This document shows, one piece after another, positions 37,075-50,400 of a stretch of 64,000 bases of DNA. The notes under the pieces were generated by a model, which saw only the letters and a list, made by a program, of their open reading frames with translations, did not search any database and was not told where the DNA came from. This stretch comes from Haliotis asinina (taxonomy: Eukaryota > Mollusca > Gastropoda > Lepetellida > Haliotidae): positions 17,920,001-17,984,000 of the forward strand of contig NC_090280.1 in the NCBI RefSeq assembly GCF_037392515.1. Reading direction: 5' to 3'. Each line of letters starts with the position of its first letter. Within the stretch, counting starts at the first letter, position 1. The position numbers and the translations under genes are program-made.

Positions 37075-40000
37075 GTTTCTCCCATAATTGCTTTGCATTT
37101 AGCCAGAAGTATTCAGTAGACGGGAACAGGTTTCTGTGATTTTAAAGAACATGCAGGTCACAAGTTGCTCAAAGTAAATCAGCCTTGACATGCCAGTTAT
37201 TTGTCATAAGACTTCTGACATAGATTTGAGTGTTCTAATGTTCTGTTAAGATTTAGCAGACCATGATTCATTGAAATGCCCAAATAATATAAGCCATGTG
37301 ATACAGTTTTGAACACTGGCATCTCGTCCAATGCTATGTGGTGTTAGGATTGATTGCTACGGATGGTTTTGCAAGAACTGCAGGGGATCTGAATTTGGTT
37401 GATGTGAAATGCGATTTAGTTGTGCTTTTGCATGGTGGAATTGTTGACTAACGAGGTGTGTTTGATTATGAGCCTGATATGAACAAGTGTTGACAATTCT
37501 GCCATTTAGACAGATCACCTGCCTACCCAGACATTGGTTCTGATGAATTTTCCACTTCTAGAGAGTTTGTAATATATATTTTTGTACAGACAAATTCTCA
37601 TGTTGAGGGACTTCCATAGCTGACTGACTGACTGACCCAGGAATAACTGGATTTGTGGCGATGGTGATGCACACAAACATTGCCTCAAGTACTGGCAGGC
37701 AAATCTGAAATGAGATAGGACTCCTAAGCCAGTACCTAGGACAGTGTGCCCTGTGCATTTCATGCTGAACAAATCTGCTGCCTCCTGCTGAGATATGCCA
37801 AGGTACCATTGTGTAAATATTTCATGGAAGTCGGTTCATGACGTACATATCACTTGATCATTGTGTATTGTGTGACATGAGCAGGGTGCACAGCTCTGTA
37901 CAAACCAATCTATGTGAGAAGGCGACAGCTCCATTGTAATATGCTGTCGGTACACTGGAAATGGATCCTTGTTCATCTTGTTCATTCCAGTATTGACATC
38001 GAGCACCATGTTTTCATTGCATATGTTACGACTGAGTAATGGAGACAGTTGACTAACTGAAGTCCCAGGAAAACATTCAACTTCATTGACACTGTACAGC
38101 TGGTGTAGAAATCAATGTGTCATGGCTGTAAGGCCATAAGTCATCGTCGTCCATGCAATACATTGTGAGGATAGAGACCTCTTATCGCTGGTGAGCAACC
38201 AGCAGTTGAGTCAGGTTGACCAAACACTGACCGGACCGTGTGTGAGAAGTAAGCAAGGCCAGGCCAGTACTCTACATAAGTAGGATGGGGATGTATTGCT
38301 GACCAGCTATCTTCTGACAGTCGTGTGATCATGAAATGGCTAGGAGGAGACAAATCGCAAAACTCTTCAAAGAGACAACGACTCTTGTGCCACAGTGCTG
38401 ATAATCTATTCTTTGACAAGGGTGACCAGTCATTGTCAACACTGAGGACAAACCACCTCTCATCTGTATGCTGCAACAGGTGGTATCTTGTTCCATGTGA
38501 CAAGTCTTGTTCAGAATCAAGTCTGGTTGGTATGGAAAACATCAAGCAGAAGACCTGTTGCTTTGTCCATGATTGTCGAATTCTTGTGTGTGTTTTCAGG
38601 TTCTGGCAAGGATGTCTCAAGAGACCTCTGGAATGTGTACTGGTGAGAGGTTTGTGTCCAGGTCCCACGTCTTCGTCCTCTGACTGTTGTATTGGAACTG
38701 TCCTTGTGAGTCAGCTTGACCACCACAAGTAGTTTCTCCACATGTGCCATGATGGTTGACCCTTTAGCAGAGCAGTTAGTGGACATGCTGGCTTTCATGG
38801 ACAGAACCTGTAACAACTTTCATGACTAAGAAATGGGACCTGAACATGTTTAACAGAAGTAAAAAAACACCATAATGCCGCTCACAAGTGACGTGAAATA
38901 TTTGGTCATGTCATTCCTTCATTGAGAGATGACTGAGGTTCATTAGACGTCTTGTAAAAGATGTGTACATTGTGAAGTATTCACCAAACAATGTCGGTCG
39001 TCACAGAAACACACAGTCTAAGTAAACTTAGTCTCAGTGTATTTCGTTACACTCCACCATTTTTACTGTGTTAAAGTTTGACTTGAATGGACTGCCATGA
39101 CTGACTAATCTCTCCTTGCTTGGAACTGCATTACTTTAATTCAGAATCCTGCCCTATCTTTATTCCAGGCTGATAGGCGCCATGCTCACTTTTTATTATT
39201 ACGAAAATCAAAACATTTGAACCTATGGCTGAAAGTGCCAGATAAATGTGTGAATATATATACTGTGGTGATCAATAAGAGAACAAAGCAATAGTGAAAA
39301 CACTCATAAAATCCTAAAGAGTTACAAATAATTAGACCTTTCATTTGTCTCCGTTCATATGAGGCGTGTGTACTGGACATTGCTGTGTCCTTATTTTTTG
39401 CCATCAGTTTGTGGAAATAGTTGGTGGAAACAAGACTTGCTAACAGTTTCGTCTGCAGCCTGGGATGGATGGGTAACTTTTGTTGATTGTTACAGAAAAT
39501 ACAAACAAGTAAAAAAAAAATAACCTTTTTAAGTGTTACCTGAGAATACGGATGTATGAAACAGTTGGATATTTCTCGAATCAACAGTGGCGATTGCCAA
39601 AGTAACGTTGTATGAACACATTTGTCACTGATGCTGTTGGGAAATGATCGTGTTGATTTCTAGGAAGATTTTATTGCTTCATCATTCAGTTTGGACATCA
39701 ATGAAAGCTTGGAAATTGACATGGGAATAAACTGAAAAGATAGTTGTCCAAAAATATGGTCCTTTGTTTTAATAGACCCACCATGTCTGTTGTACAAGAA
39801 TGTCACAATAACATGCAGAAATCTTAAATTATATTTCTGCAGGGCCATATGTGTAAATTCAAAGTTATTTATTTGATTTCGATTTAGAAGTAAACTTTGA
39901 AAATTTTCAAGTCACAAATCTGATCAATTTCATGGATAATTACAAAGTTCAAATGTTGAATGAAATTGATAGATTTGTGATTTTTTTCTGCCTGTAGAGG

Positions 40001-42859
40001 CATATTGTGTTAGCATGTCAGCAAGTATCTACAGGTTTCCTAGATCCATAAAAAAGCAGAGGTGTTAACTATGTTAATCCTTTTCACTGAAACAAAAACT
40101 AAACTAGGATCACTGCCTGTTAGATGCTTGCTGGCATAGCATGGAGACTAGGTCTCTACCACATTTGGGCTACCTTGAGAAGTTTCTTTGACCACAAAGT
40201 TATCAGCTAGTTGGAATTGGCTGCAGTGGTATGACATTACCTTTGAAGTCTAGAAAATCTAGGTCCTTTGAAACAAGAGATGTCAGCATTATGCGTGAGC
40301 TAGATTAAATTCAGTTTTGTGGTTATAATACTTTTCAAGGTTGTCCTTATAGGCAGCTGTGATACTGCCTTAGTAACCATGGTAACATTCCTTTTGATGT
40401 TGCCATGGTGATGCTGAACTGATCACATTGCATTGTTCTCCTGCTCTCTATCAAAGTTGCAAAATTGCGAGTAGACGTCAAATCCTTGTTTTTGAAAGGA
40501 GGAGCATGAAAAGAGACGGTTGGTATCGCCAATATTAACAAATGTGCTGGGTTGTTGTGTTTATGCTCTTGAAAGGATGTCAAAACGAAGGAATATTGAT
40601 TGGACTGAAATCTGAACTCAAGTTTCGACAGTCTCTGCAGTTCAAAAGCTTTGTGGGATGGGGCCCAAAAGTCTTCAGTATGTCCATTAAGGACTTAAAT
40701 TGTCAACACTGGTATAAATATTACTGTCCCTGAGAAGGTTTGTGTGATGTGGTCAGTTCACATTTATTGCAAGTTAAGGGATGATAAGGCTTATGGCCAT
40801 GTTTAAGGGAAGGGAGTAACAATTGTTGGGAGGGTGGGGCTATTAAGAAATAAAATAACATCAACATGAAATTTGCTGGAAGATCAAATCGTATGTAAGA
40901 TGTATTTTCACATGGTACATTCCCAGTGTTTTCTGAGGGTGTCGAATGAATCAAGATAAGTACCATATCTATCGATCAATGAAACTTACCATTTAAACTT
41001 TCGGTGTTTTTCATATTTTCCTTGAATTCCAGCGTGAAGAAGGAATCTAGGAAATAGAATTGTTGCATAAGAATTTCATGAGCTAACACTTCTTTCTGTA
41101 CAAGGATGTAACTTGATATTTTTATGCAACATTTTAATTCTTGCCAAGGTTCTTTCTTCAGATGTTTGACTTGAGATGTTGAAAAGATGTTTTAAACAGT
41201 TAACAATCATTTTTGAATGGCGTTAAGGGGGGCTTTTTTTTTTAAACGGTTCAAGGGTAGATGACAACTTTCTGGTTTAAATTTCATCTCTATGCCACAC
41301 AGAAAGGTTTTCATTCACATGAAGTCCATTCTGTATGTCTGGGAGGTGAGTCTTGGCAGATCAGGTAATTGTCATTACATCTCGTAAAGGCCCATTGACA
41401 GTTTATAGCGGTTGCTACAAAACTACAGATACTTGGTAGTTTTATATGCCAATTATCATAAATCTATTAAATTATCTATTATCTTTGCTTGACAAAGGTA
41501 CAAGCAACTGAACTAAATCATTGCAGTGAAACAGTCGGCATCAAATCTGTGGTAGTCTATCTTCACCGATGCTACAGCTTTTAAAGTGCTTGGAGGACTA
41601 CCTGTTGAAACTGACTTAACAGCGTGTGTTTTTAGGAATAGTTTGTTACAAAGTAATTTTCAGTCCAAAAATGGACACCAAATACTTATAAAGGTTAGTT
41701 GTCAATATTGTCAGTAGTAACAGGAGTTTGCCAAAAACTGTCAAGTCAGAGGTGACATGCCTATTATCTGATCTGCCTGATTCCTTGCTTCTGTAAAGGC
41801 CTTCGCACCATGTCTTGAGTATGATGATCTTTTGTAGTGTTGTCATGGCAGGTAGTGCATTACATGAGATTGAGAATTGGAATAGCACCGATAGTATTGC
41901 TTTGAAATACACAGACCATGGGTCCCAAATTTCTAAATTACAGGGTCAATTGGGTGTTTTTAAAGGAGTCATTGCTCTTGGTCCCTTGGTAGCTTGAACT
42001 ATTAAACTTTTGCAGCATACACAGTAGTTAATGATACAGGCTGCAGCTTCACGTTTCACATGGTCCTTCAGGATTTCTTTGTAGGAACTGTAGCTTGCTA
42101 TCATACAGGATGCTTACTCGTGTATTCTGCTTGAAAGTTTCAGTAGTTCTGAAGAATGTTGATATTAATTACAGGAAATGTCTATTTCTGGTTGACAGGT
42201 AGTTTTCCTATGATACATTGGCCCTATAGCAATTTTATGTTGAAATTTAATTGATCTTACTCCAAAATAGTTACTTTCATCTCAAATGTTGCTTCATTTT
42301 GAAAGCCATATTATTTTCTGCCAGTATTTAATGTCCTGTTTCAAGATATTTCATTAAAGTTCCTGTTTTATGTTTAAATTACTACAAGAGATTGGTTTAG
42401 CGATCATACCTCGTGTGTACTTATTTGCTGATATTGCAAAATTGTTTAAAATATAAATGAAATTACATGTTTTCTACCTTGCATCCTTCTGCTGCACCAA
42501 CATCCTATTCCACCCATAGTTTGCCAGATATTGACAGCTTGTCAATCTGTTCTTCACCCTGAACAATCTTCCAGAAAATTTGTGAACTGTCGTAGGTCTG
42601 TTAGTCTATTAAACAGGCAGTCAGAGCAGGAAAAAAAAAATATTCAGTGAACACTCTGTGGTGGGGAATGGTTTATTCTGAAAATACTGCCCGACTTTGC
42701 TGTAGGGTTAGTTGGAGATTGTTTTCTTAGTATCTAGTCCTGGAATGATGTTATGTGCAGCAGTAGTGATAGATTTGTCCTGTATGTACACACTTTGTCT
42801 CTGTCCATTGTCAACGTTGACTCAAGTGCCTTAATCGTCAAGACATGATGCAGATGCTG

Positions 42860-42865
42860 AATAAA
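42860..42865 (+). terminator. Candidate poly(A) signal AATAAA with T-rich downstream
   Basis: AATAAA is followed at once by CTTTTTTTTTCC and then a GT-containing stretch, the arrangement of a cleavage and polyadenylation site. It would give DDX6 a 3' UTR of about 7 kb, which is long; a separate short transcript or a chance match is equally possible. Confidence 0.25.
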
Positions 42866-43090
42866 CTTTTTTTTTCCTTTCCATGAGTGTAAATGTCTTT
42901 GTTATCACGGTCCAAATTGAATGCAGTGGGCAGTTTTGTTGATGGATCCCCATGCCCTAGCAATGTTCATTGCTTTTTTGGACATATGGATAGAGCATTT
43001 CTTCAGAGAGGTCATTCAATGGATCAAACAATGAACCTGTTTTGGGGTCGGTCAGTATTGAGTTAAAATAGTGTATCCATTGTCAGTCAA

Positions 43091-43243
43091 AAGCCAGGAA
43101 GTTGAACTGTTGGCTTGTCATGCCAAAGACACAAGTTCTATTCGTGGCATGGCTATCATGAGTGAAGCCTGTTTCTGGTGTCCACTGCTGTGATACTGCT
43201 CACATATTGCTAACAGTGGCGCAATATGCACACTCAACCGATG
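43091..43243 (+). repeat. SINE-B (tRNA-derived) copy, diverged
   Basis: Landmarks in order: GAACTGTTGGCTTGTCATGC, AAGTTCTATTCGTGGC (B box), GTGAAGCCTGTTTCTGGTGT, CTGCTGTGATACTGCTCACA and GTGGCGCAATATGCACACTC. Confidence 0.65.
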
Positions 43244-44072
43244 TCAAAATGTGACTGATATGTTTGTAGCTCGCACTATCAAACAGGCACATGGTTTTAT
43301 AAGTACACTGATCTTGAAAAGAGCTCCAGATAGGCCATGATGGTATGATACCCATACTTGTGGAACTAAGCGGGTGTTTCCATTTTCAAGTAGATATCTA
43401 TACTTTTTGATACCCACCATATTTTTAAAATCTGGATATTTTTATCAAATACTGTGTTTAGGATGTGCAACATGTTCCATTTGAAAATAGAGAAATACAA
43501 AATCCTCCAGGTTAAAGATGAATAGCTATTGATAAATTATGGTTTTATCCACTCGCGCTGTATTAAATGCGTGTGTTCATCAACATCTGTTTAGGTGGTG
43601 CGAACAGCTAATGTTATAACTCCATTTAAGATATCACCTTAGTCAAATGAATCTGATTGTGAAACTCAGTACTTGCTTATTAATTCATCTAGCAGCCATC
43701 AAATGAAATAGGTTTCTGTTTGTAGTGTGAAAAACTAGATATTCTATTTTGAGTGTGAGCTTTTAACCATGCTCTCACAACATTATCAATTGTTTAGATT
43801 ACCTGTAGAAAGACAACAGCTATTTCATTGGTTGCTATTTATAGATGGACCAATCAGCGATGGGTTAACAAACCATGACTGGTATTATATCTGTGTTGTT
43901 GCATTTTCAATTATTCAAGATTCATTTATATGCGAAAATTCGGAGATGGAAAAGCTTAAGGTCTGTTTTGATTGGCTTGAATTGAGACTATACAGAACAT
44001 GATTCTGGAATCCATGCATACTTCACAGAATTCTAAGAATCACAGTAGTCCACAAATGTGGGACCAGGTTAG

Positions 44073-44425
44073 AATTGGTCTTCAGAAACCATACTTGTAA
44101 GTGGCAACTAACAGGATCAGGTGGTTAGGCTTGCTGACTTGACTGACACATCAGCTGTATCCCAATTGTGTAGATCGATGTTCATGATCTTGATCACTGA
44201 ATTGTCTCGCCCAGACTCATTTGTTTAGACGATATAGCTGAAAACTTGTTTGAGTGGCATTTTAGAAGTTGAGGTGTATAAATAGGACAAATTGTTGTGG
44301 ATAACTTCTTTATTGCGTTTTCATAAAATCCAGACCTTGTATATCTTGCAATAAAGAAGTTATCCATGACAATTTGTCCTATTCATATAACTGAAATATT
44401 GCTGAGCATGGTGTGAAACAACAAA
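44073..44425 (+). repeat. SINE-A copy interrupted by a 143-bp insertion
   Basis: Plus-sense landmarks TTGGTCTTCAGAAACCATAC, ACTAACAGGATCAGGTGGTT, ATCGATGTTCATGATCTTGA and CTCGCCCAGACTCATTTGTT lead to ATATAGCTGAAA. There the hairpin element is inserted, after which ATAACTGAAATATTGCTGAG resumes the SINE. Confidence 0.8.
44244..44386. mobile_element. 143-bp hairpin element nested in SINE-A, with 10-bp target duplication
   Basis: It is flanked by ATAGCTGAAA (44234-44243) and ATAACTGAAA (44387-44396). The inserted sequence has a head (ACTTGTTTGAGTGGCATTTT onward), then a near-perfect inverted repeat of about 35 bp: TAGGACAAATTGTTGTGGAT..AACTTCTTTATTGC against GCAATAAAGAAGTT..ATCCATGACAATTTGTCCTA. 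The inverted repeat is not at both ends, so this is not an ordinary MITE. Copies of the head alone lie near 20407, 28537 and 44620. Confidence 0.7.
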
Positions 44426-45234
44426 ACAACAGTCTTCTGGCTTTCAGTGACCATTTACATAAAGTCAACCTCTATAGGAGGATCTTGAAGGTGTTATTAA
44501 AACTTTTGTTGAACAGTTCTCAAACTAAAATATTTTGGAAGGATAAAGGTGTTAGAACCTACACCAAAATGCCGCTCTCATAGCAATAAGGAAGTTCATT
44601 CATATATTGTCATCCTTCCTAACTACTCCAACTTCTAAATGCCTCTCAAAGAAGTTAAAGTATTCTAAATATACAAGTCACCAACATTTTGGTAGAGACA
44701 CATATCAATCAACAACACTCACCAAATTATAGTCTCATTTGATTTTCTGTATAACCAAATTACAAGAGAAGAATGTGTTAACTTCACATTTGATAATGTC
44801 CAGTTTCTATTTTCTAAAAATGTTTTAGACACAATATTGGTGCAATATCAAAATAATATATGTCAAACGATGAATCAATGCTAAAACAAATGAATCCAGT
44901 ATCATGTCGGCAAAACTTGCCAGCAATGTTTCGGCAAATTGTGACCTTAGATCATCACCACGATGTAGCTTTTAACATCACTTTTGAGTTGGACTCCGCT
45001 GAAAGAAACTGAATTTTTTTTTTTTTTTCACTGTACTTTCATATAATCAGTATTAAAAAAAACATGACATTTTGCAAATTGGTCAAACAATTCAAGATTG
45101 TCTTTATTTGTCAGAAATACAGAATATTTCCACTGTATTATTTAACATATGAAAAGTATCAACAAGATAAATAACAATCATACTGTGAAGTAATTATGCC
45201 CATACAAATTCCCTTCCTCTGTATACAAAGAATG

Positions 45235-45340
45235 ATGCTCATGCTGTTGATCACTGGATCGAAACTCAATTACACATTACCACGATATAGGAGGATTATT
45301 GCTGAGTGTTATGGGAAACTAAACTCACCCTTCCTCTGGA
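45235..45340 (+). repeat. SINE-A 3' fragment
   Basis: Landmarks GATGCTCATGCTGTTGATCA, CTGGATCGAAACTCAATTAC, GGATTATTGCTGAGTGTTAT and GGGAAACTAAACTCACCC match the 3' third of SINE-A. Confidence 0.65.
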
Positions 45341-46049
45341 GACAAACATTTTATTGTTATTCATAATATCTGATAATTACCATGTACAGCATAAACAAAT
45401 GACAACTCTCAGGTCTAACTGAAGTTACCATATTCACCATATATTAGTTTTTGGAATTGGAAATGAAATCCACTATCGAATATTGGAGGGCTTATTGATT
45501 ATAATCCAAGTGTTTGCATTTTCAATGTAATCACCAAGATTAGTGGGGTTCCTCAGGGCTTTTCTGATTGATGTCTTTTATTACTAATACTGCCGTACAA
45601 TGAAGTGCATGCATACTAGAAAGACACTGGCATAGTAATTCGATAATAACTGTGGTCCAAATCTTTCACTTCACATATTATCAATCTGTTGAGTGCATGT
45701 TTGTTCGTGAACATTTGTTAAATTTAATGGTTAGTTTACTTCATTCAAGTGTGAAATACTAAAACAACTAAAATTTTTGTCAATAAAAAATCTGTAGTAT
45801 TTTTTCAGTCGATACTTTTTAGACTTCTTTAGATTACTTTTTCAATTATTTTATCATCAAAACACCACTACCATATATATTAAGTACCCTTCTCCTACAC
45901 CCCTGACCAACTGTAAGAAGTCAGTCAAAACACGAAGAAGGGAAATTTTCATGATGGACCATATTTTCTTGTGTCATAATATAGATGTTATCAAATACTT
46001 CAAACTTCAAAGTTCAAAAAGTGGTGTACAACTGCCGAAAAAATGTCAT

Positions 46050-46165
46050 GTTAAGGGACACCCGAAATGGGTTTCACTCCTTGTACCCATGTAGGGAATC
46101 AAACCTGGTCTTCAGTTCAATGATCAGATGCTTTAGCAATTTGTCTATCCCGCCACCCAGTTTGT
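46050..46165 (-). repeat. SINE-B (tRNA-derived) copy, minus
   Basis: The reverse complement shows the A-box region, the B box (AACCTGGTTTGATTCCC-like) and the TACAAGGAGTGAAACCCATTTC body. The 3' tail is missing. Confidence 0.65.
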
Positions 46166-46329
46166 CTGAGAATAGATTTACGTAGTGTAGTGTCTTAATG
46201 AGCATTGCCCCATGTCCGTTTTCTCAGCATCTTGTCTGCATATTGTGGGAAATACAGTAAAAGAGCCTGACAAAATTTATTATTTCACTGGAGAGAGTGT
46301 AGTTTGCATGTGTTGGAGAACTCAGTATA

Positions 46330-46505
46330 CAGCAGCAGCTGTCTAAACCGGCACCCACTGGGGCTGAAGAAATAAACTGGTTTAGACTAGCTGCCGCATT
46401 GTAGAGCGGATGATAAATGTACCAGCCATAGATGGGACTGAGATTTTGTGCTTGTGTTGACAACTTGCTGGATTAGACAGATACCAGTTTTGACAGCTTC
46501 CACTC
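46330..46505. mobile_element. MITE with CAGTGGAAGCTGTCTAAACC ends, copy 1
   Basis: The left part CAGCTGTCTAAACCGGCACC and the right part GACAGCTTCCACTCTA are inverted complements. The interior GGACTGAG..TTGTGCT..GTTGACAACTTGC is shared with the copies at 58067 and 59761. TA borders and CAGTGGAA-type ends point to the Tc1/mariner (Tigger/pogo-like) group. Non-coding. Confidence 0.75.
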
Positions 46506-46654
46506 TAGTTCCAGCAGCCCAGTGATCATAAATCATTAAACTAATTTTTGCCCCCTTGCTTGAACTAGGACCCGATTCCATGTGAACAGCCCTGTCTTGT
46601 CACCAACAAAGATATACTATTCCATGTGTTGTTACATAAGCCACGACAATCCTT

Positions 46655-46815
46655 CGAGTGAGTGAGCGAGTTTAGTTTTCCACCGCTTTTAGCAATATGC
46701 CAGCAATATCCCAGCAGCAACACAAGAAATAGTCGTCTCACATTGTACTCATTTGGGAAATCAAGCTCTGTCTTCAGCATGATGAGCTAATGTTTTAACC
46801 ACAGGGCTACCCTAC
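46655..46815 (-). repeat. SINE-B copy, minus, with GAGT tail
   Basis: It begins GAGTGAGTGAGCGAGTTTAG, then CCACCGCTTTTAGCAATATG and CATTGTACTCATTTGGGAAA, and ends with CTAATGTTTTAACCACAGGG. Reverse-complemented it is a full SINE-B from A box to (ACTC)n tail. Confidence 0.75.
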
Positions 46816-47480
46816 AGCCCCTGCTATCATTTGAGAATAAATTAAGAGTATTCACGGCTATCATACAGGTTGCACAGTGTCCTGCTTGTGGTTGTACAAC
46901 AAGAACAAAGACTGTCATAACGGTCTGCATCATCTTCTATAAACAAACCACAGCAGAACTTGGTGGAAGGACCATCTGAATGTCTTGCTCAGTTTCACTG
47001 TTTACTCTGAATTTTGTTGTAAATTTCATTATCTAGATATTATAAGTTAAAGCATACATTCATTAAGGTAAGCTTGCAAAATCTTCATCACTTTAGGCTT
47101 TTCTCTCATATTGACATTTAGCATGACTGGAATCCTGTTTTGGGTTCCAAAATGGCACCACTCAGCAGGAAGACCAGAAATAACACTTTTTACACAGTTT
47201 TGCTATGAGTGGATATTTGTATCTCATATTAAACTTGAACATAACTAATGACAGACACACCATTATACAGACTTGAATAGTATTTACTGTTGTGCCCAAC
47301 CATCCTGATGTGTCCGAGTTCAACCAATCTAGACTATCAGGTGCATCTGTTAATCCATAGATGTATGTCAAGTCACAATCTCAGGTTGACAGATGTGTTC
47401 TAAGGGGAACATTTTGTGTCTGTTCCAAATGAGAGCTCCATGTCATCCTGTGTTCCATTGACAATAGACTGCATCTGATT

Positions 47481-50400
47481 CTACTGAGAGAAGGCTGTGT
47501 CTGACCTTATTTCCTGCTGGGCATAGGATGCATCTGACCCCGTGTTCTGTTCAGCATTGGCTGTGTCTGATCCTCTGTTCTCTTGACAATAGGCTGTGTC
47601 TGATCCTTCAGAGTTCTTTTGTAAATACTCTACATTTGTTCCTGTATTCTCTTGAGAGTAGGCTGTGTCTGTGCTAACTTGGTTCTGTTGAGAGTAGGCT
47701 GTATCTGATCCTGTGTTCACTTGAGAGTTGGCTGTATCTGATCCTGTGTTGTTCTGTTGGGAGTAGGCTGTGCCTGATCCGTCTGTGTTCTGTTGCTTGT
47801 AGGCTGTATCTGATCCAACAGTTTTATGTTGTGAGTAGGCAGAGACTGATTCTGCTTTGTTCTGTTGGGAGAAAGCTGAGACTGATCTTGTGTTCTGTTG
47901 GGAGTAGGCTGTATCTGATCTTTCTGTTTTTAGCTGTGAATGGACCATATCCGATCCTTGGCAACATGATTCTGCCACTTGTTGCAGCAACAAGAGATTG
48001 TTCATGTTGACCTCTCTCATTCCCAGGTCTTCACATCCATTTGGCTCTTGTATCTTTGTAACATCTTGGAAATGATGGATCCCAGTCATTCTTAAAGTAT
48101 CAGACAGATTAAGATTTGAAGCGACAGAGGGGTTCTGATGCTGGATTCTAAGGTCTAAATTGTCTGTTGGTTTTGCTGGATTTCTTTGAGAGGTGGCTGG
48201 CTGTCGAGGACATTGAGATGGATTGTTCTGTTGCATTAAATTCTGTGAAGCTGACCCAGGTTCCTGTACACCAGCATTTTGGTAATGGATGTTCACATTC
48301 TGATAATTAGCTGCATTTCCAATGGGTCCTGTGTGTTGGGGAGGCAAATTTTCAACATTCATGGATGCTTTGTTAATATCAGTGTGAGTGCGCAGATGTT
48401 CCTGCAGAGCATCTGAGTCCTTGTACTTGTGTCCACAGATGCCACATGAGTACACAGCTTGCCTGTTCTGAAACTCGCAACATTTCTGCTCATGTTTCGT
48501 CAGCCCTCCACTGCTACAGAATGACTTGTAGCACACAGTGCACTGGAAGGGTCTCTCACCTGTGTGCGTCCGTCTGTGGACCTTGAACTCAGACAATTTG
48601 TCAAATCCCTTCCCACAGTCTTCACAGGTATGGAGCTTGTCTGGTGCATGGGTCTTTACAAAATGGACGTGGAGGTCCTTGGCTTGCTGAAATGCCTCTG
48701 TACAGAACTCACACTTGAAACCATTTTCCGTTGTATGGGATCTGAGATGGTTCTTCAGATCCCCATTTTTCAAGAAGGCTCTGCCACATGTGTCACAGGC
48801 AAAGGGTCTGATTTTGCTGTGGGACTGAAGATGACTCTTGTAGTTGTGAGCCTTCTTGAACTGCTTTCCACAAGTCTCACACTTGAAAGGTTTCTGTCCC
48901 GTGTGGGAGAACATGTGTTCCTGAAGCCGATGCTGCTCTAGAAATTCCTGACTGCACTGGTCACACTTCAACAGTTTAAGCCCTGAGTGGGAGGAAGCTT
49001 GATGTTGCTTGAGAACTTCCTCATTCGGAAAACTCTGCCCACAGGATTTGCACCTGTGGTTCTTGTCTACAGAATTGTTGTGGACTTTCATGTGGGTGCG
49101 AAGGTTACTTGACACACTGAATTCTTTCCCACACTGCGAACACTTGTACGGCTTCTCCCCACTATGAATTCTGCTGTGAACCCGTAGCTTACTTGACTTG
49201 GTGAAGGCTTTATTGCACTTTGGACATTTGAATGGTTTTTCACCAGTGTGATAACGCTTGTGAACCTGAAGGTCACCAGGGAAACTGAAGCCCTTCTGGC
49301 AGACAGTGCAGCTGTATGGCTTAGCACCAGTGTGTGTTGTCATGTGCTTCTGAAGACTTCCAGCATCAATGAAACCTTTACCACAAGCCACACAGACGTG
49401 TGATCTTTCTCCTGTGTGTATTTTCATATGTCTGTTCAGCATTCCAACATCACTGAATCTTTTCCCACAGACGCTGCATTCGTGAGGTTTTTCTCCTGTA
49501 TGTCGTCGAAGATGAGCCTTGAGATGACTGGACTGTTGGAATGAGCGACCACAAGTATCACACTGGTAAACCTTCTTCAACTTCTTGGACGGCTCAGGTT
49601 CTTGTTGTTTCAGTTCAGGATGTTTCTTCAGATGCTTCCTGAGCCCTCCTGGTCCACAAAACCCTTGTCCACACACTTGACACTTGTAAGGGCGCTCCCC
49701 TGTATGGGTGCGTGTATGGACCTTTAGCTCCTCCTGACGACTAAAACTCTTCTTGCAGATCTCACATCTAAATGTTTTCAGAGGTCCATGAACTCTCATC
49801 TGGTGCATCTGTAATGTAATAAGCAAACTGAACTGTGTCATACACACATCACACTTAAACACCTCCTTGCATTTGTGAACTTTCTTATGACGAACCATAT
49901 CAGTATACTTGCAAAACCCACGCCCACAAATTTCACAACTGTATGGCTTTTTGGACTCGTGGTATATCCTATGAAGCCTGAAGTTGGATGATCGCTTGAA
50001 TTCCTTCCCACACAGATCACACTTAAACAGCTTCTTCCCAGTGTGAGTAGTAAGATGTTCCTTCAGCCTGTCCTCCTCAACATACATCTTGCCACACTCT
50101 TTACATGTAAACACAGGAGGCTTCACGTGAGATGTCGAGTGAGTCTCCAGATCATCAGAAGACCCAAACACCTTTCCACAAATATTGCACTTGAAGTTCC
50201 TTTGTCCAGTATGAGTCCGAAGATGAGCCTTGTGATTGCTTGAGACACTGAAGGCCTTGCCACAATACACGCACTGGTACGGCTTGATCCCAGTGTGACT
50301 CCGGGCATGGACGACGAGCTTGCTAGACTTGCTGAAACATTTCCCACACTGTTTACATTCATATGGTCGTTCTCCCGTGTGGCTTCGAACATGAACCTGA

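Larger units (their letters stand above)
35858..42865 (+). other. Downstream of DDX6: probable long 3' UTR, no other gene supported
   Basis: Vertebrate DDX6 mRNAs have 3' UTRs of several kilobases, so part of this stretch is probably transcribed with DDX6. No coding gene is firmly seen. A T23 run lies at 37052-37074. The area 38141-38816 has overlapping open frames on both strands, up to 175 codons, without a recognised domain. AATAAA hexamers occur near 39724, 40853 and 42860. Confidence 0.4.
42866..47480. other. Intergenic DNA between DDX6 and the zinc-finger gene
   Basis: No gene supported. It holds SINE copies at 43091, 44073, 45235, 46050 and 46655, a hairpin insertion at 44244 and a MITE at 46330. 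The part next to 47480 should include the 3' UTR of the minus-strand zinc-finger gene. Confidence 0.45.
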
